The notes: generated by a model from the letters alone, not told the origin. A stretch of 49,869 nucleotides of DNA from Verrucomicrobiia bacterium (GCA_028687435.1 JAQUAF010000043.1:1-49869); one strand, 5' to 3'; shown: positions 40,930 to 49,639, counted from the first letter of the stretch. Translations and numbers: made by a program.

Positions 40930-42426
40930 TCAGCGGACCACTTTCCAGTGTCCGCCCTTGTCCGGTCCGATGCGCCGGATGACACCTTTTTTCTGCAGAT
41001 GTTTCAGGTGATACTTGATACCATTGGCGCTGATCCCTGTCTCATCCGCTAATTTTTTGCGGGTTATTTCCCGATGTTGCCCAATTAACTCCACAATTTT
41101 CTGGGTAGTTTTCTGGGTAGTTTTCTGGGTAGTTTTCTGGGTGCTTGCATCCAGACCATCCGCGGCAACCAGTGGCGCTTTGAAAGTCACAATCAGAAAT
41201 CCCTGCCGATCCTCGAATATCGGCGGAGCCACTCCGTGTTTTTTGCACATGGCAATCACGCGATTGGTGCCACGCCCCCAAACTTCGACAGCGCCGGTCC
41301 GATGAAATGCCTCGGCAATCAATGGATTGACCGGCTTCGAGTCGTGTTGCCCTGAAAGTTGCTTCACGGTGATGCCGGTGGGGAGGCGTCCGTAACTTCG
41401 GATCTCGATCCGGTCGTCAAATACCACGATGGCGACGTAGCCGGAGTAGTGGGAATAGTCGCGGTGCATGACGGCGTTGAGGAGGATTTCCCGAAGAGCG
41501 TCCAGCGGAACCGGAAAGCGGTCTTCCCGGAATATTTGTCCGGTTGGAAAACGCGCCCCCAGGGGCATGGTTCGTTCGAGAAACGCCATGCCCTCCCGGA
41601 CCATGGCGAAAGCATTCATGTGTTCCTGCCGGTTATCCACGATTTCGCCCGTGATTTCCGTTCCCCGAAATCGGCCCATTTTGAGAAGGCACTGTGTATA
41701 ATGGGGCAGGAATCTCTTTCCATAAAGCATTTGGGCGGCGTGGGTGAGAACTCCATCCATCCGCAGCCCCAAGCGGTCAAGGATTTCCCCAATGTCATGA
41801 CTTGTATCCGGTGAAATCCGGTTTTGCTGAATTGCCAATTCCCGGGTTCGCAGGATTTCCTTGCGATCCAAATCCTTTAAGGCCAGTCCTTCGGCGGGAA
41901 GATTTTCCCAGCGGCGTTTGGCATGGCCGCGTTCAACGAGCAGGCGTTCGTACTTGGTCTGCGGCATCCGTCGGGTGGTACTGCTGACGCGCTCGTACGC
42001 GCGACCTTCATACACGAACGGTCGCATTTCCCGCCCGCCCTCAACCGCAACAGCAATGGCATCGCGGTCTGTATGGACCTTGATTCGGTGGATAGAGACA
42101 TGGGCGGGAGGCTCGAAGTGGTCGGCGGCCTGAGCAATATCACGGAGCGTCTGGTCGGAGACTCCCTGCGCCTCGATTCTTCCGTCCGGCCGGATGCCGA
42201 ACAACACCGTCCCGCCCATACCGTTAAGAAACGCGCAGAGCGTCTGCATGGCCTTTGTCAACTCACCCGTTGTCTTCTTGAATTCCAAGGCGGAGCCTTC
42301 CCCCCGCTCGATGAGGGTGGACAATTCTTTAAGATTGGTTGGAATGGGGGGAGTCACGTTGTTTTCCAGCGAATCAAAAAGGTTCTTGGATTTGACAGTT
42401 TGCCAGTCCGAATTTGCTTCGGTCAA
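40930..42426 (-). CDS. AlbA_2/Schlafen-type ATP-binding transcriptional regulator
   Basis: A 498-residue protein. Residues 33-150 form an AlbA_2 (Schlafen-like) domain with IERGEGSALEFKKTTGELTK and NGMGGTVLFGI. The middle has an HATPase-like ATP-binding part, DALREILLNAVMHRDYSHYS and DDRIEIRSYGRLPTGI, then HRTGAVEVWGRGTNRVI. A winged helix follows (ITRKKLADETGISANGIKYH) and ends with GHWKVV. The linker is four TTQK repeats. These proteins are annotated as RecG-like or divergent AAA_4 and are thought to regulate transcription or defend against phages. The start is TTG 42426; no better one is in frame. It precedes the 1355-residue gene on the same strand. Confidence 0.88.
   Translation of the reverse strand: MTEANSDWQTVKSKNLFDSLENNVTPPIPTNLKELSTLIERGEGSALEFKKTTGELTKAMQTLCAFLNGMGGTVLFGIRPDGRIEAQGVSDQTLRDIAQAADHFEPPAHVSIHRIKVHTDRDAIAVAVEGGREMRPFVYEGRAYERVSSTTRRMPQTKYERLLVERGHAKRRWENLPAEGLALKDLDRKEILRTRELAIQQNRISPDTSHDIGEILDRLGLRMDGVLTHAAQMLYGKRFLPHYTQCLLKMGRFRGTEITGEIVDNRQEHMNAFAMVREGMAFLERTMPLGARFPTGQIFREDRFPVPLDALREILLNAVMHRDYSHYSGYVAIVVFDDRIEIRSYGRLPTGITVKQLSGQHDSKPVNPLIAEAFHRTGAVEVWGRGTNRVIAMCKKHGVAPPIFEDRQGFLIVTFKAPLVAADGLDASTQKTTQKTTQKTTQKIVELIGQHREITRKKLADETGISANGIKYHLKHLQKKGVIRRIGPDKGGHWKVVR
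41097..41144. repeat. Four 12-bp tandem repeats inside the AlbA_2 gene
   Basis: The unit TTTTCTGGGTAG occurs four times in a row (last unit with two changes). On the coding strand it gives TTQK repeats. Each unit is four codons, so copy-number changes keep the frame. Confidence 0.9.
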
Positions 42427-42501
42427 TCAAGCCCAGCCAAGGTCGTTTTGCAATAACGAACCGGCATTTTGGACGAAATGGAGGATGCTTCGTTTTCGGG
42501 A

Positions 42502-43341
42502 TTATGCCGAAGAAGGCAGGGTCCATTTGCGGACGAGGCGGCAGAGGGTCCACATGACAGCGATGGGCAGGAACAGCGAGAGCCAGCCGATGATTTCCAT
42601 GCCGAATGGATCAAGGGTCTTGAGGTCGTAGAGGGAGTTTTTGCTCATGTCGCCGAACGAGGGGTTGCGGATAACGGCGTATTGCATCACATCGGCGAGC
42701 GTGTGGTAGAGGGAAACCCCGTAAAGTTCGCGCGTGGTCAGGTAGAGGATGCAGACCGGGATGACGGAGATCCCATGGCCCAGGATCATTTCCGCCATGG
42801 CCCTCCATTCCAGGGTGGCTGTTTCTGCGCGGTAAACGGAGAAGTAGGCGGGCAGATGCCAGACCGCGAAAATCACCGCGCACCAGGCAATGCCCCGGAC
42901 CGGGCCAAGGCGGGCGGCCAGTTTGGGCAGCACATAACCGCGGAAAGCCAGTTCTTCCCCGAAAAGACAACCTGGCAGCATGAACAGGCTGCCGCCGACA
43001 AGGGTGATGACGATTTCCACAAAGGGATTTTTTGGCGAAGCTTGGGGGATGGTTTCCAGTTTTGCCCAGCCCAACAGGCAGGGCAGTCCAAGGGCGATGG
43101 CATAGACCAGGGCGGTGAAAATCAAGCCGATCCCCACGCCGATCAAGGCATTGCGATTCAGCCGGAATCCCATGTCAACAAACCGTTGGTGATGCGCCTT
43201 TTTCTGGAATACGATGGCGATCAGTCCGCACAACACAATGGCCGCTGTCATGTAACCTGTGAGGACCTGGGGCGGCAGCAATGGCGCGATCCCCACCAGG
43301 GCGAAAAGAATCAGCAGGTAAATGAAAAAGGCTTTGGGCAT
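42502..43341 (-). CDS. CPBP-family intramembrane metalloprotease (CAAX protease-like)
   Basis: A 279-residue membrane protein with about seven spans. The family motif EExxxR is FGEELAFRGYVLPKLAARLG (Glu-Glu near residue 129), and the next motif is AVIFAVWHLPAYFSVY, giving the catalytic His. The third, weaker motif is found as LYTTRELYGVSLYH-like region (HTLADV). Bacterial members act on prenylated or other membrane substrates or modulate signalling, some in bacteriocin immunity. Start ATG 43341. It is downstream of the mannose nucleotidyltransferase gene by about 70 bp. Confidence 0.86.
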   Translation of the reverse strand: MPKAFFIYLLILFALVGIAPLLPPQVLTGYMTAAIVLCGLIAIVFQKKAHHQRFVDMGFRLNRNALIGVGIGLIFTALVYAIALGLPCLLGWAKLETIPQASPKNPFVEIVITLVGGSLFMLPGCLFGEELAFRGYVLPKLAARLGPVRGIAWCAVIFAVWHLPAYFSVYRAETATLEWRAMAEMILGHGISVIPVCILYLTTRELYGVSLYHTLADVMQYAVIRNPSFGDMSKNSLYDLKTLDPFGMEIIGWLSLFLPIAVMWTLCRLVRKWTLPSSA

Positions 43342-43353
43342 GGTTTGGGTTGG

Positions 43354-43382
43354 TTGGGCTGAAGACCGAAGACTGAAGGCTG
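43354..43382. repeat. 7-bp-period array (GGCTGAA-like units)
   Basis: GGCTGAA, GACCGAA, GACTGAA, GGCTGTT in register between two minus-strand genes. Confidence 0.6.
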
Positions 43383-43410
43383 TTGGGAATCGGGTTTGAG
43401 AAGGCCCGGG

Positions 43411-44487
43411 TTAGGAAAGGTTTGATTTAGGGGGAAGGCGCCGGACGATTTCGCGGACGCGGCTGGCTTCCTGCGCGCTGCAAATGAGGGTGGCATCGGG
43501 GGTTTGGACGATGACCAGATCCTGGACGCCGAGGGTGGCGATCATGCGTTCGCCGCCGAGCACAAGGCAATTGCGGGTGTCCACGGCGAGCGTCTGGCCC
43601 TTGAGGCAGTTGCCGCACGAATCCTTGGGGAGATGGGACATGAGGGAGGTCCATAATCCCACGTCGTCCCAGTCGAAAGCGCCCTCGGCCATGGCGATGT
43701 TGCGGGCTTTTTCCATGACCGCGTAATCGATGGAGATTTTTGGCAGCTTGAGGAATCCGCCGGCGAGATAACGGCGGGGGTTTTGTTGCAGGGCGCGCCA
43801 GCCCTCGGCATGGATGGGGGAATGTTTTTCAAAAGCCTCGCAAATGGCTTGGGCGGACCACACAAACATGCCGGCGTTCCAATAGTGGCGTCCGGTTTGG
43901 ACAAGCCGCCGAGCCTTGGCGGGCGGGGGTTTCTCCACAAAGCGTCGGACGCGGTACGTCCGGATGGTGTCCGAGGCGTGTCTGGCCAGGGGCTTGCTCC
44001 GTTCGATGTAACCGTAACAGGGGCTGGGACAGGTTGGTTTGATGCCGATGGTCATGAGAATCGGGTCGCGTTGCGCGGCGGCGAAACAACCGCTCATGAC
44101 CCGCAGGTAGGCGCGGGTGTCCTTGATCAGGTGGTCGGACGGGAGCAGGGCCATCACGGCGTCCGGATCGCGGGCGGCGATGGTGGCGCAACCCAGCATG
44201 ACAGCGCCGGTGGAATCGCGTCCGGCCGGTTCGACGATGAAATTGCGCCTGGGGAATTTCGGCATGAGCCGGGCCATCTGCCGCGCCTGGGCGGCGTTGG
44301 TGACGATCCAGATCCGTTCCGCGGGCAGAAAAGCGCGCCAGCGATCCACGGTCATTTCGATCATGGTTTTTTTGCCGAAAAGCGGCAGGAGCTGTTTCGG
44401 ACGGGTTTCCCGGCTCCAGGGCCAGAACCGTTCCCCCTTGCCGCCCGCCATGATCAAAGCGTGGAAATGCGAATGCGAAGTGTTCAT
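43411..44487 (-). CDS. Mannose-1-phosphate guanylyltransferase
   Basis: Makes GDP-mannose from mannose-1-phosphate and GTP for envelope polysaccharides. The 358-residue protein starts at ATG 44487 with HALIMAGGKGERFWPWSRET and RPKQLLPLFGKKTMIEMT, the nucleotide-binding signature of ManC-type enzymes. Later marks are LLPSDHLIKD, FVEKPPPAKARRLVQTGRHY and WNAGMFVWSAQ, SIDYAVMEKA and FDWDDVGLWTSL. The C-terminal phosphomannose isomerase half found in long ManC proteins is missing, so it is the short GMP type. The isomerase must be encoded elsewhere. Confidence 0.92.
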   Translation of the reverse strand: MNTSHSHFHALIMAGGKGERFWPWSRETRPKQLLPLFGKKTMIEMTVDRWRAFLPAERIWIVTNAAQARQMARLMPKFPRRNFIVEPAGRDSTGAVMLGCATIAARDPDAVMALLPSDHLIKDTRAYLRVMSGCFAAAQRDPILMTIGIKPTCPSPCYGYIERSKPLARHASDTIRTYRVRRFVEKPPPAKARRLVQTGRHYWNAGMFVWSAQAICEAFEKHSPIHAEGWRALQQNPRRYLAGGFLKLPKISIDYAVMEKARNIAMAEGAFDWDDVGLWTSLMSHLPKDSCGNCLKGQTLAVDTRNCLVLGGERMIATLGVQDLVIVQTPDATLICSAQEASRVREIVRRLPPKSNLS

Positions 44488-44535
44488 GGGAACAGTCATA
44501 GCAGAAAAAGCCAGGTTCGTCATTACCAGAACAAT

Positions 44536-45711
44536 TCATATTTTAAAAACGCCTGGGCCGCTGCCCACAGGGTAGGTTCCCCATTCATCACGACAGCGTT
44601 TCATCTCAAGAATATTCTCACTTTTCGCTCCAACTGCAAGCGAATGACTGGATCCCATGATGTATCCGCCGCCGGACGCCGCATGTTGGAAGGAATACCT
44701 GGCGTCATTTTGGATATCTTTCACCGTCCCCATGATAATATGTTCATGCCAGATTCCGCCCCATAGACAGAGATGGCTGCCAACCTGTTCTTTCAGCTTG
44801 CGGATATCCATGCCGCCGCTGGCTTGAATTCCCTCATAGGCATCATACACCTCGGCCAGCTCATCGATGACCTGCCAGGTATGTCCACAACAATGACGGA
44901 TGACTTTCAGGCCGAAACGCCGCGCTTCTTGAGCCTGCGCTTGGTCCCACGGATACATCATCTCCCGGTAGATTTTTGGATTGGCCAGCAAACTGGTGCT
45001 GCTGCCAAGATCGGAACAGGCCATGATAGCATCGACACCCAATTGCGCGTAAAGTTTGATCTGTCGCAACTGGCGTTTGCCCTGCAGTTCGGCAATCTTT
45101 TGACAAATTTCCGGTTCAACCAGCAGGTTGGTCCAAAAATCCTCCTCCGTTGCTCCAAACCCGGGAAAGCCGAGCGCCCCAACCAGAAGCATGATGAAAT
45201 GGCTCTTTTTCATTTCCTTCACCGCATGACGCGCCAGTTCCCATTCCGACCCATTCGGATCCCCCAAGGGTTCCTCTTCCAGACGATCAATCTGTTCCTG
45301 TAGAGAAGAGAGCGTGGGTGGTTGATAGTCCGCTGTATTTTTTTGGTACAGCATCAGGTCGTGGGTGGTGGCTGAAACCCGATAGAGGTTGCCTTTTTCG
45401 TCACGGTAGGTTTCCGCATCAAGCTTTTCAAATGGCTTGGGTTGGTATCCCTTTAATGGCACCGCTCCAACAAAGACAATGTCCATGTCCAGTGCGCGGA
45501 TGAGATCCAGACGATCCCGCTTGTAGGATGCGACCACTTCATCCCTTCGCCCGTCCCAGTATGCCTGGGTTTCCTTCATCTTGGCCTGAACCCACGTCGG
45601 CCGGCCAAGAATATCCTCGTACACATTATAATCGATCGAATGCTCCCCCCAGGGAATCCGATCTGCCTCCCGATGTTCCAATGCGGCAATCACGCGTTCT
45701 CGTGGTAACAT
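44536..45711 (-). CDS. Uroporphyrinogen decarboxylase-like protein 3
   Basis: A 391-residue UroD/MtaA-superfamily protein starting at ATG 45711 (MLPRERVIAALEHREADRIP), with AAAGGA at 5-6 nt upstream. The N-terminal RERVIAALEH and DRIPWGEHS patterns are usual for the MtaA/MtbA methyltransferase branch. The C-terminal LKVIRHCCGHTWQVIDELAE gives the His-x-Cys zinc site, with Cys doubled. GGMDIRKLKEQVGSHLCLWG and LMLLVGALGFPGF-like segments complete the barrel. It is divergent from an AraC gene, with starts about 100 bp apart, repeating the UroD/regulator pairing seen at 16-20 kb. A role in methyl transfer from a methylated substrate is inferred. Confidence 0.87.
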   Translation of the reverse strand: MLPRERVIAALEHREADRIPWGEHSIDYNVYEDILGRPTWVQAKMKETQAYWDGRRDEVVASYKRDRLDLIRALDMDIVFVGAVPLKGYQPKPFEKLDAETYRDEKGNLYRVSATTHDLMLYQKNTADYQPPTLSSLQEQIDRLEEEPLGDPNGSEWELARHAVKEMKKSHFIMLLVGALGFPGFGATEEDFWTNLLVEPEICQKIAELQGKRQLRQIKLYAQLGVDAIMACSDLGSSTSLLANPKIYREMMYPWDQAQAQEARRFGLKVIRHCCGHTWQVIDELAEVYDAYEGIQASGGMDIRKLKEQVGSHLCLWGGIWHEHIIMGTVKDIQNDARYSFQHAASGGGYIMGSSHSLAVGAKSENILEMKRCRDEWGTYPVGSGPGVFKI

Positions 45712-45768
45712 AAAAATCCTTTGGTATTTTCTAGTTATCACTCTAAACCAAAAAAACCATCATTTCAA

Positions 45769-45798
45769 TTGGACGTTCTCATCAAAAAATGGTATAAA
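45769..45798 (+). promoter_or_regulatory. Candidate promoter of the AraC gene at 45811
   Basis: TTGGAC (45769-45774), 18 bp, TATAAA (45793-45798). Transcription would begin at about 45805, 6 nt before ATG 45811, so the message is almost leaderless. No ribosome site is present. Confidence 0.5.
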
Positions 45799-45810
45799 CT
45801 CAACACTTTC

Positions 45811-46656
45811 ATGGAAAATCCCATTTATCGTCATCCTTATATGGTGGTTCCCGGTTTGATCTGTTGCGATGTTTTTCCCATGGCTGCGGACGATTTTTGC
45901 TGCATCTATCGGAGTCCGAAGTCGGTTGCTTTTCACCTTTATTTGTATTCCGGACGTTTTCGAATTGGTAATCAGGAATACGAACTGAAAAAAGGGGACG
46001 CGACATTTACCCCGTTCGGCGTGAAAACAAGTTATCAACTTCGCGAGAGCGGCCGCCATTGGTGCGCGCATTTCCGGTTTTCACCGGATGGTTTTGAAAA
46101 AAAGGAGCGCATCGAGTTTCCCCTTTTCTTGCGATTGGGAGATCTGATGACGGAAACCCTGGAACGATTTCAAAAAATCTCTCATCTGTTGAATGGACCC
46201 GCGGCGATGTCGGAAAAACCGCGTCAACTGGCTGAGGCCGGAGTTGCCTTCCAGGAAATGCTCCTGTGGCTGGCGCGCGAATATCCTCAGAGGGAGAAAC
46301 GCCGGGCAACGGTCAACTATCGTCACGAAAAGGTCTTTGAATCGATCTCCTTGGCGGTGGAACATCAGCTTTCAGGAACAATCACCGTGCCAGGACTTGC
46401 GAGACACGCGGGCCTGAGTCGAAATTATTTGATCCGGTTGTTCCGGAAAAAATTTGGAATGACCCTTCATGATTACGTCCTGGCTCGCCGGATAACGCGA
46501 GCCAGGCACCTCCTTGAACACGGGACGCAAACGGTTGGCGAAGTCGGTGTGGCGGTGGGAATTGGGGACCCCCAGTATTTCAACAAGTGTTTCCGTCGTG
46601 TAACGGGAGTCAGTCCGAGCGTTTGGCGTCAGCGGCGTGTCATCCAAACAAAATGA
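45811..46656 (+). CDS. AraC-family transcriptional regulator
   Basis: A 281-residue regulator starting MENPIYRHPYMVVPGLICCD. The sensor part is a cupin (AFHLYLYSGRFRIGNQEYEL, KKGDATFTPFGVKTSYQ). The DNA-binding part has ISLAVEHQLSGTITVPGLARH, LSRNYLIRLFRKKFGMTLHDY, then VGEVGVAVGIGDPQYFNKCF and SPSVWRQRR. It is divergent from UroD-like 3 and is the obvious candidate for its regulator. Confidence 0.93.
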   Translation: MENPIYRHPYMVVPGLICCDVFPMAADDFCCIYRSPKSVAFHLYLYSGRFRIGNQEYELKKGDATFTPFGVKTSYQLRESGRHWCAHFRFSPDGFEKKERIEFPLFLRLGDLMTETLERFQKISHLLNGPAAMSEKPRQLAEAGVAFQEMLLWLAREYPQREKRRATVNYRHEKVFESISLAVEHQLSGTITVPGLARHAGLSRNYLIRLFRKKFGMTLHDYVLARRITRARHLLEHGTQTVGEVGVAVGIGDPQYFNKCFRRVTGVSPSVWRQRRVIQTK

Positions 46657-46753
46657 TGTTTATTTAGCGCCATTGAACCTGTTTCCGTCGAGCCGCTGAA
46701 CTCCGGTGCGGCAAATTGAAAGGCAGATTTCTTTGTTTTGTTGCTTGATGGTC

Positions 46754-46773
46754 TGGCGGGTTCATCCCATAGG
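46754..46773 (+). repeat. Direct repeat, copy 1 (partner at 47868)
   Basis: TGGCGGGTTCATCCCATAGG is identical to 47868-47887. Similarity extends to both sides: TTGA before it, and after it a CCTT, an ATG and TTTTT-CAAAT stretch that matches the first codons of the GspF gene. Confidence 0.85.
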
Positions 46774-46813
46774 CCTTTCGTATGATGTTTTTACAAATCA
46801 AAAAGGAATCATC

Positions 46814-47599
46814 GTGAACAGGCCGGCTCTGATCCTCCCGCGTGGTTACGCGAATTGGCTGGTCAGCATCAAGCAACGGATTGCCGGAGCGCGTCAACGG
46901 GCGCTGTTGTCAGCCAATGCGGAACAAATCCGTCTTTATCACGATATTGGCTGCGATATTCTTGAACGGCAGAATCGCGAAGGGTGGGGAGCCAAGGTTA
47001 TTGACCATCTCTCCGTCGATCTTCGGGCCGCTTTTCCAGATATGAAGGGGTTGTCTACTCGGAATCTAAAATACATGGCATTTTTTGCCAAGGAGTGTCC
47101 TGATATGCAATTTGCTCAGCAAACTGCTGCGCAAATTAGGCAGCAGACCGCTGCCCAATTGCCATGGTTTCATATCGTTACCCTCATCACAAAACTCCCC
47201 ACCCCCGGTCTTCGCGAATGGTATGCCCGCCAGGCTTTCAAGCCGGAACATGCCGGCCAACTGAATTTCTATCTTAATGTTGTGGATGACCGAATCAAGG
47301 CGCCGGATGACAGGCCAACAGTCGGTCTGCTTCTCTGTAAAACACGGAAGCGGCTTGTGGCCGAATATGCCCTGTCAGGGATTGAAAAACCCATTGGCGT
47401 GGCTGAATACCAACTTGTTCGCGCCCTGCCCAAACCTCTTGACACTTGTCTGCCTGCAATTGAGGAACTGGAAAACGGTCTTTTGCGTGGTTTTGCTGAT
47501 GAGAAGGATTCAGAATTGAAGAATACTTTCGCCAAGCCGGATTTTATACGCAAAAGGCGGCATCTGGATTCCCGCTTTCGCGCATACGCGTCAACCTAA
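46814..47599 (+). pseudogene. YhcG-type nuclease (DUF1016), internally deleted
   Basis: YhcG/DUF1016 proteins pair an N-terminal DUF1016 domain with a PD-(D/E)xK nuclease. Here GTG 46814 (AAGGA at 8 nt) opens a 261-residue frame: PRGYANWLVSIKQRIAGARQ and LLSANAEQIRLYHDIGCDIL, then LSTRNLKYMAFFAKECPD and LPWFHIVTLITKLPT. WYARQ should be followed by about 85-95 residues that include the FIDLLFYH and VIELKTG catalytic blocks. Instead WYARQA joins straight to FKPEHAGQLNFYLNVVDD (about 47236), then PTVGLLLCKTRKRLVAEYAL continues normally. The deletion is in frame but removes the active site. The end is read into a REP and the 216-bp element; the stop codon is part of its terminal repeat. Confidence 0.85.
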
Positions 47600-47797
47600 T
47601 TGAGATCCTTTCCTGGAAACGAGGGTGTCCTGCCCAACGCCGCTAACATTTGCCCAATCTGGGACCATTCCGTTCTGATGGAGGCGGTGCGGGAGCCCCG
47701 CCCTCCATTGTCTGCACGGTAAAAAATGGAGGGCGGGGCTCCCGCATCGCCTATGATAGAGATATGATTCATTGATTCCTTAGGTTGACGCGTATGC
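47582..47797 (+). mobile_element. 216-bp MITE-like element, copy F
   Basis: It begins with GCATACGCGTCAACCTAA (47582-47599) and ends with the complement (47780-47797). A perfect 8-bp target duplication GCTTTCGC is on either side (47574-47581, 47798-47805). Joining the flanks rebuilds the REP hairpin ATTCCC-GCTTTCGC-GGGAAT. It has the same length and orientation as copy B with about six base changes, and it contains the GC-rich hairpin. It supplies the stop codon of the broken nuclease gene. Confidence 0.92.
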
Positions 47798-47867
47798 GCT
47801 TTCGCGGGAATGACGAAGAGGGGAGCGGGGATGGCGGGGGGGGATCCAAGGCTGGCGCTTGACGATT

Positions 47868-47887
47868 TGGCGGGTTCATCCCATAGG
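47868..47887 (+). repeat. Direct repeat, copy 2 (partner at 46754)
   Basis: Exactly matches 46754-46773 and lies 8 bp before the GspF start codon. The two copies flank the nuclease gene and the 216-bp element. Confidence 0.85.
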
Positions 47888-47895
47888 GCCTTATC

Positions 47896-49101
47896 ATGCC
47901 TGTTTTTCAAATTGTGGGGATGAATGCCTCCCGGAAGGGGGAGATTCTGGAGGTGACGGCCGATTGCGAGGCGGAAGCGCGCGAGGAAGCCCGGCGGCGG
48001 GGGATTTTGGTGGTGGATATCGGGGTTTTGCCGGAAAAGGTTTTGAGGAAGAAATGCCGCAAACGGTTGTTGCCGGCCGCGCGGTTGCAGATTTTTTGCG
48101 AGCGTCTGCAACCGATGTTGCAGATGAACATGCCGCCGCGCACGGCTTTGGGTTTCATGGCGAAAAACGCGCCGGATGCGATGTTGCGCCGGACCTGCAT
48201 GGAATTGCAGGCCGGCATGAAGGATTGTTCGTTGGCGGACGTGATCGGGCAATCGCCGCGGTTTCCGCCCCTGGTGAAGGGGGTTATCAAGGTGGGCGGG
48301 GACGCGGCGGAGCAGGCTTCCGCGCTGGGAGTGCTGGCGCGTTACTATCGTATGTTGAACGGCACGAACCGGGCGGTGCGTCATGCGTTGATCCAACCTG
48401 CGCTGGCGGGGTTGTTCATGCTTTTTTTCATGGCCACCTCGTTGTTCATCATCATCCCGCGTTTCGGCGGGTTGCTGGCTTCGCTGAACCTGCGTCCATC
48501 GGCGCCGTTCAGGCTGTTGTTGTTTGTTTCGGAAGGGGCGCTGCGATTCTGGCCGGTGACGATGGTTTTGGGAGGCGCTGTTGTGGCGCTGCTGGCGAAA
48601 GACAATCCCTTGCGACGCATGGCATTCGAGTGGTTGGCGGCGCAGTTTGGACCGTTGAAAGCGGTGGTTTACGGGGCGCGCCAGACGATGATCCTGCATG
48701 GCCTGGCCATTTTGTTGTCGGCCGGGGTGAAATACCGGCAGACGCTGGAATATTTGAGGGACATGACCCGGGGCACGGTGTTCGAGTTCCAGTTTGCCGG
48801 GGCGCTGGCGGATCACGCGCGCGAGGTGCCCTTTGCCGATTGCCTGGCGCGGCACGTGAAGTTGGACGATGAAATCATTTTCAGCCTGCGCGTTGGAATG
48901 GAAACCGCCACGGCAGAGAGCCAAGTCCGCCAGATGGCCGAGCTTTACGAGAAGAACACCCAACAGGCGTGCGACGCGTTTGCCGCCAAGGTGACTCCAA
49001 TCTTTTCCATCATCCTGGTGGTCATGATGGTGGGGGTGTATCTTTGCACCTTTGGTTCGCTATTCTCAGTGTTGAACCGGCTTGCGAGAGGGGGGATGTA
49101 G
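47896..49101 (+). CDS. Type II secretion/type IV pilus inner-membrane platform protein (GspF/PilC family)
   Basis: A 401-residue polytopic protein that forms the membrane base for pseudopilus assembly. Marks are FQIVGMNASRKGEILEVTAD at the N-terminus (the usual Y.A....G.......A), LQIFCERLQPMLQMNMPPRT (first T2SSF domain), then MLFFMATSLFIIIPRFGGLL, TMILHGLAILLSAGVKYRQT (second domain) and ends with IFSIILVVMMVGVYLCTFGS. Start ATG 47896 has no ribosome site and its leader is duplicated at 46754. It is followed by a pseudopilin gene, which fits a secretion operon. The ATPase GspE and secretin are not in view. Confidence 0.9.
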   Translation: MPVFQIVGMNASRKGEILEVTADCEAEAREEARRRGILVVDIGVLPEKVLRKKCRKRLLPAARLQIFCERLQPMLQMNMPPRTALGFMAKNAPDAMLRRTCMELQAGMKDCSLADVIGQSPRFPPLVKGVIKVGGDAAEQASALGVLARYYRMLNGTNRAVRHALIQPALAGLFMLFFMATSLFIIIPRFGGLLASLNLRPSAPFRLLLFVSEGALRFWPVTMVLGGAVVALLAKDNPLRRMAFEWLAAQFGPLKAVVYGARQTMILHGLAILLSAGVKYRQTLEYLRDMTRGTVFEFQFAGALADHAREVPFADCLARHVKLDDEIIFSLRVGMETATAESQVRQMAELYEKNTQQACDAFAAKVTPIFSIILVVMMVGVYLCTFGSLFSVLNRLARGGM

Positions 49102-49163
49102 GCTGCGGAATCAGGCGCTGAGATACTGGGGCACTAAGGCACTGAGGAGGAAATGAGGATGAA

Positions 49164-49184
49164 AGGCTGAAGGCTGAAGGCGGA
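49164..49184. repeat. 7-bp-period array (GGCTGAA units)
   Basis: GGCTGAA twice followed by GGCGGAA, just upstream of the pseudopilin start codon. Confidence 0.6.
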
Positions 49185-49192
49185 AGAAAAAC

Positions 49193-49639
49193 ATGAAATA
49201 TCGCGGCGAAAAATCGGGATTCACATTGTTCGAGCTTTGCCTGGCGATGGCGGTGCTGGCCGTGACCGCGTGCAGCCTTTCCGATTTGATGATTCACATG
49301 CAGCGGGCGCAGGCGCTGGCTGAAACGCATCTGGCGGTGGCGCACGAGCTTTCCCGACAGACCCAGATGGCGCGGGCCATGCCGCTGGGGCAACTGCTGG
49401 CCCTGCCCGACGCTTCGATCCGGCAGAACGGGCGGTTGGATGGGGTGTTGATGAGTTCGAATTTGACCCCGGTTGTCATCTGGCAGCGATTGCCCGCGGA
49501 AAAACTGACGCCCGCCGGCGAATTGGCGTACCGGATCGATGTCAGCGTTGCCGTTCAACGGCTGGGAATTTCAATTGCCGCCACCGGCATGGTGGTTCGC
49601 GCCATGGAGCGGGAGACCAGACTGAAGGCTGAAGACTAA
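49193..49639 (+). CDS. Pseudopilin (prepilin-type N-terminal cleavage/methylation protein)
   Basis: A 148-residue protein with a prepilin signal GFTLFELCLAMAVLAVTACS (from residue 9; cleavage before Phe10) and a continuing helix with MIHMQRAQALAETHLAVAHE. The C-terminal half is beta-type (PVVIWQRLPAEKL, YRIDVSVAVQRLGISIAATG). The length and shape resemble minor pseudopilins such as GspI. It is 91 bp after the GspF gene and in the same operon. Its end runs into a 7-bp-period array (MERETRLKAED), so the last residues come from repeat sequence. Confidence 0.85.
   Translation: MKYRGEKSGFTLFELCLAMAVLAVTACSLSDLMIHMQRAQALAETHLAVAHELSRQTQMARAMPLGQLLALPDASIRQNGRLDGVLMSSNLTPVVIWQRLPAEKLTPAGELAYRIDVSVAVQRLGISIAATGMVVRAMERETRLKAED

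Noticed and set aside
47596..48963. 455-codon minus-strand frame over gspF
   Set aside because: It is antisense to a well-supported gspF and begins inside the 216-bp element.
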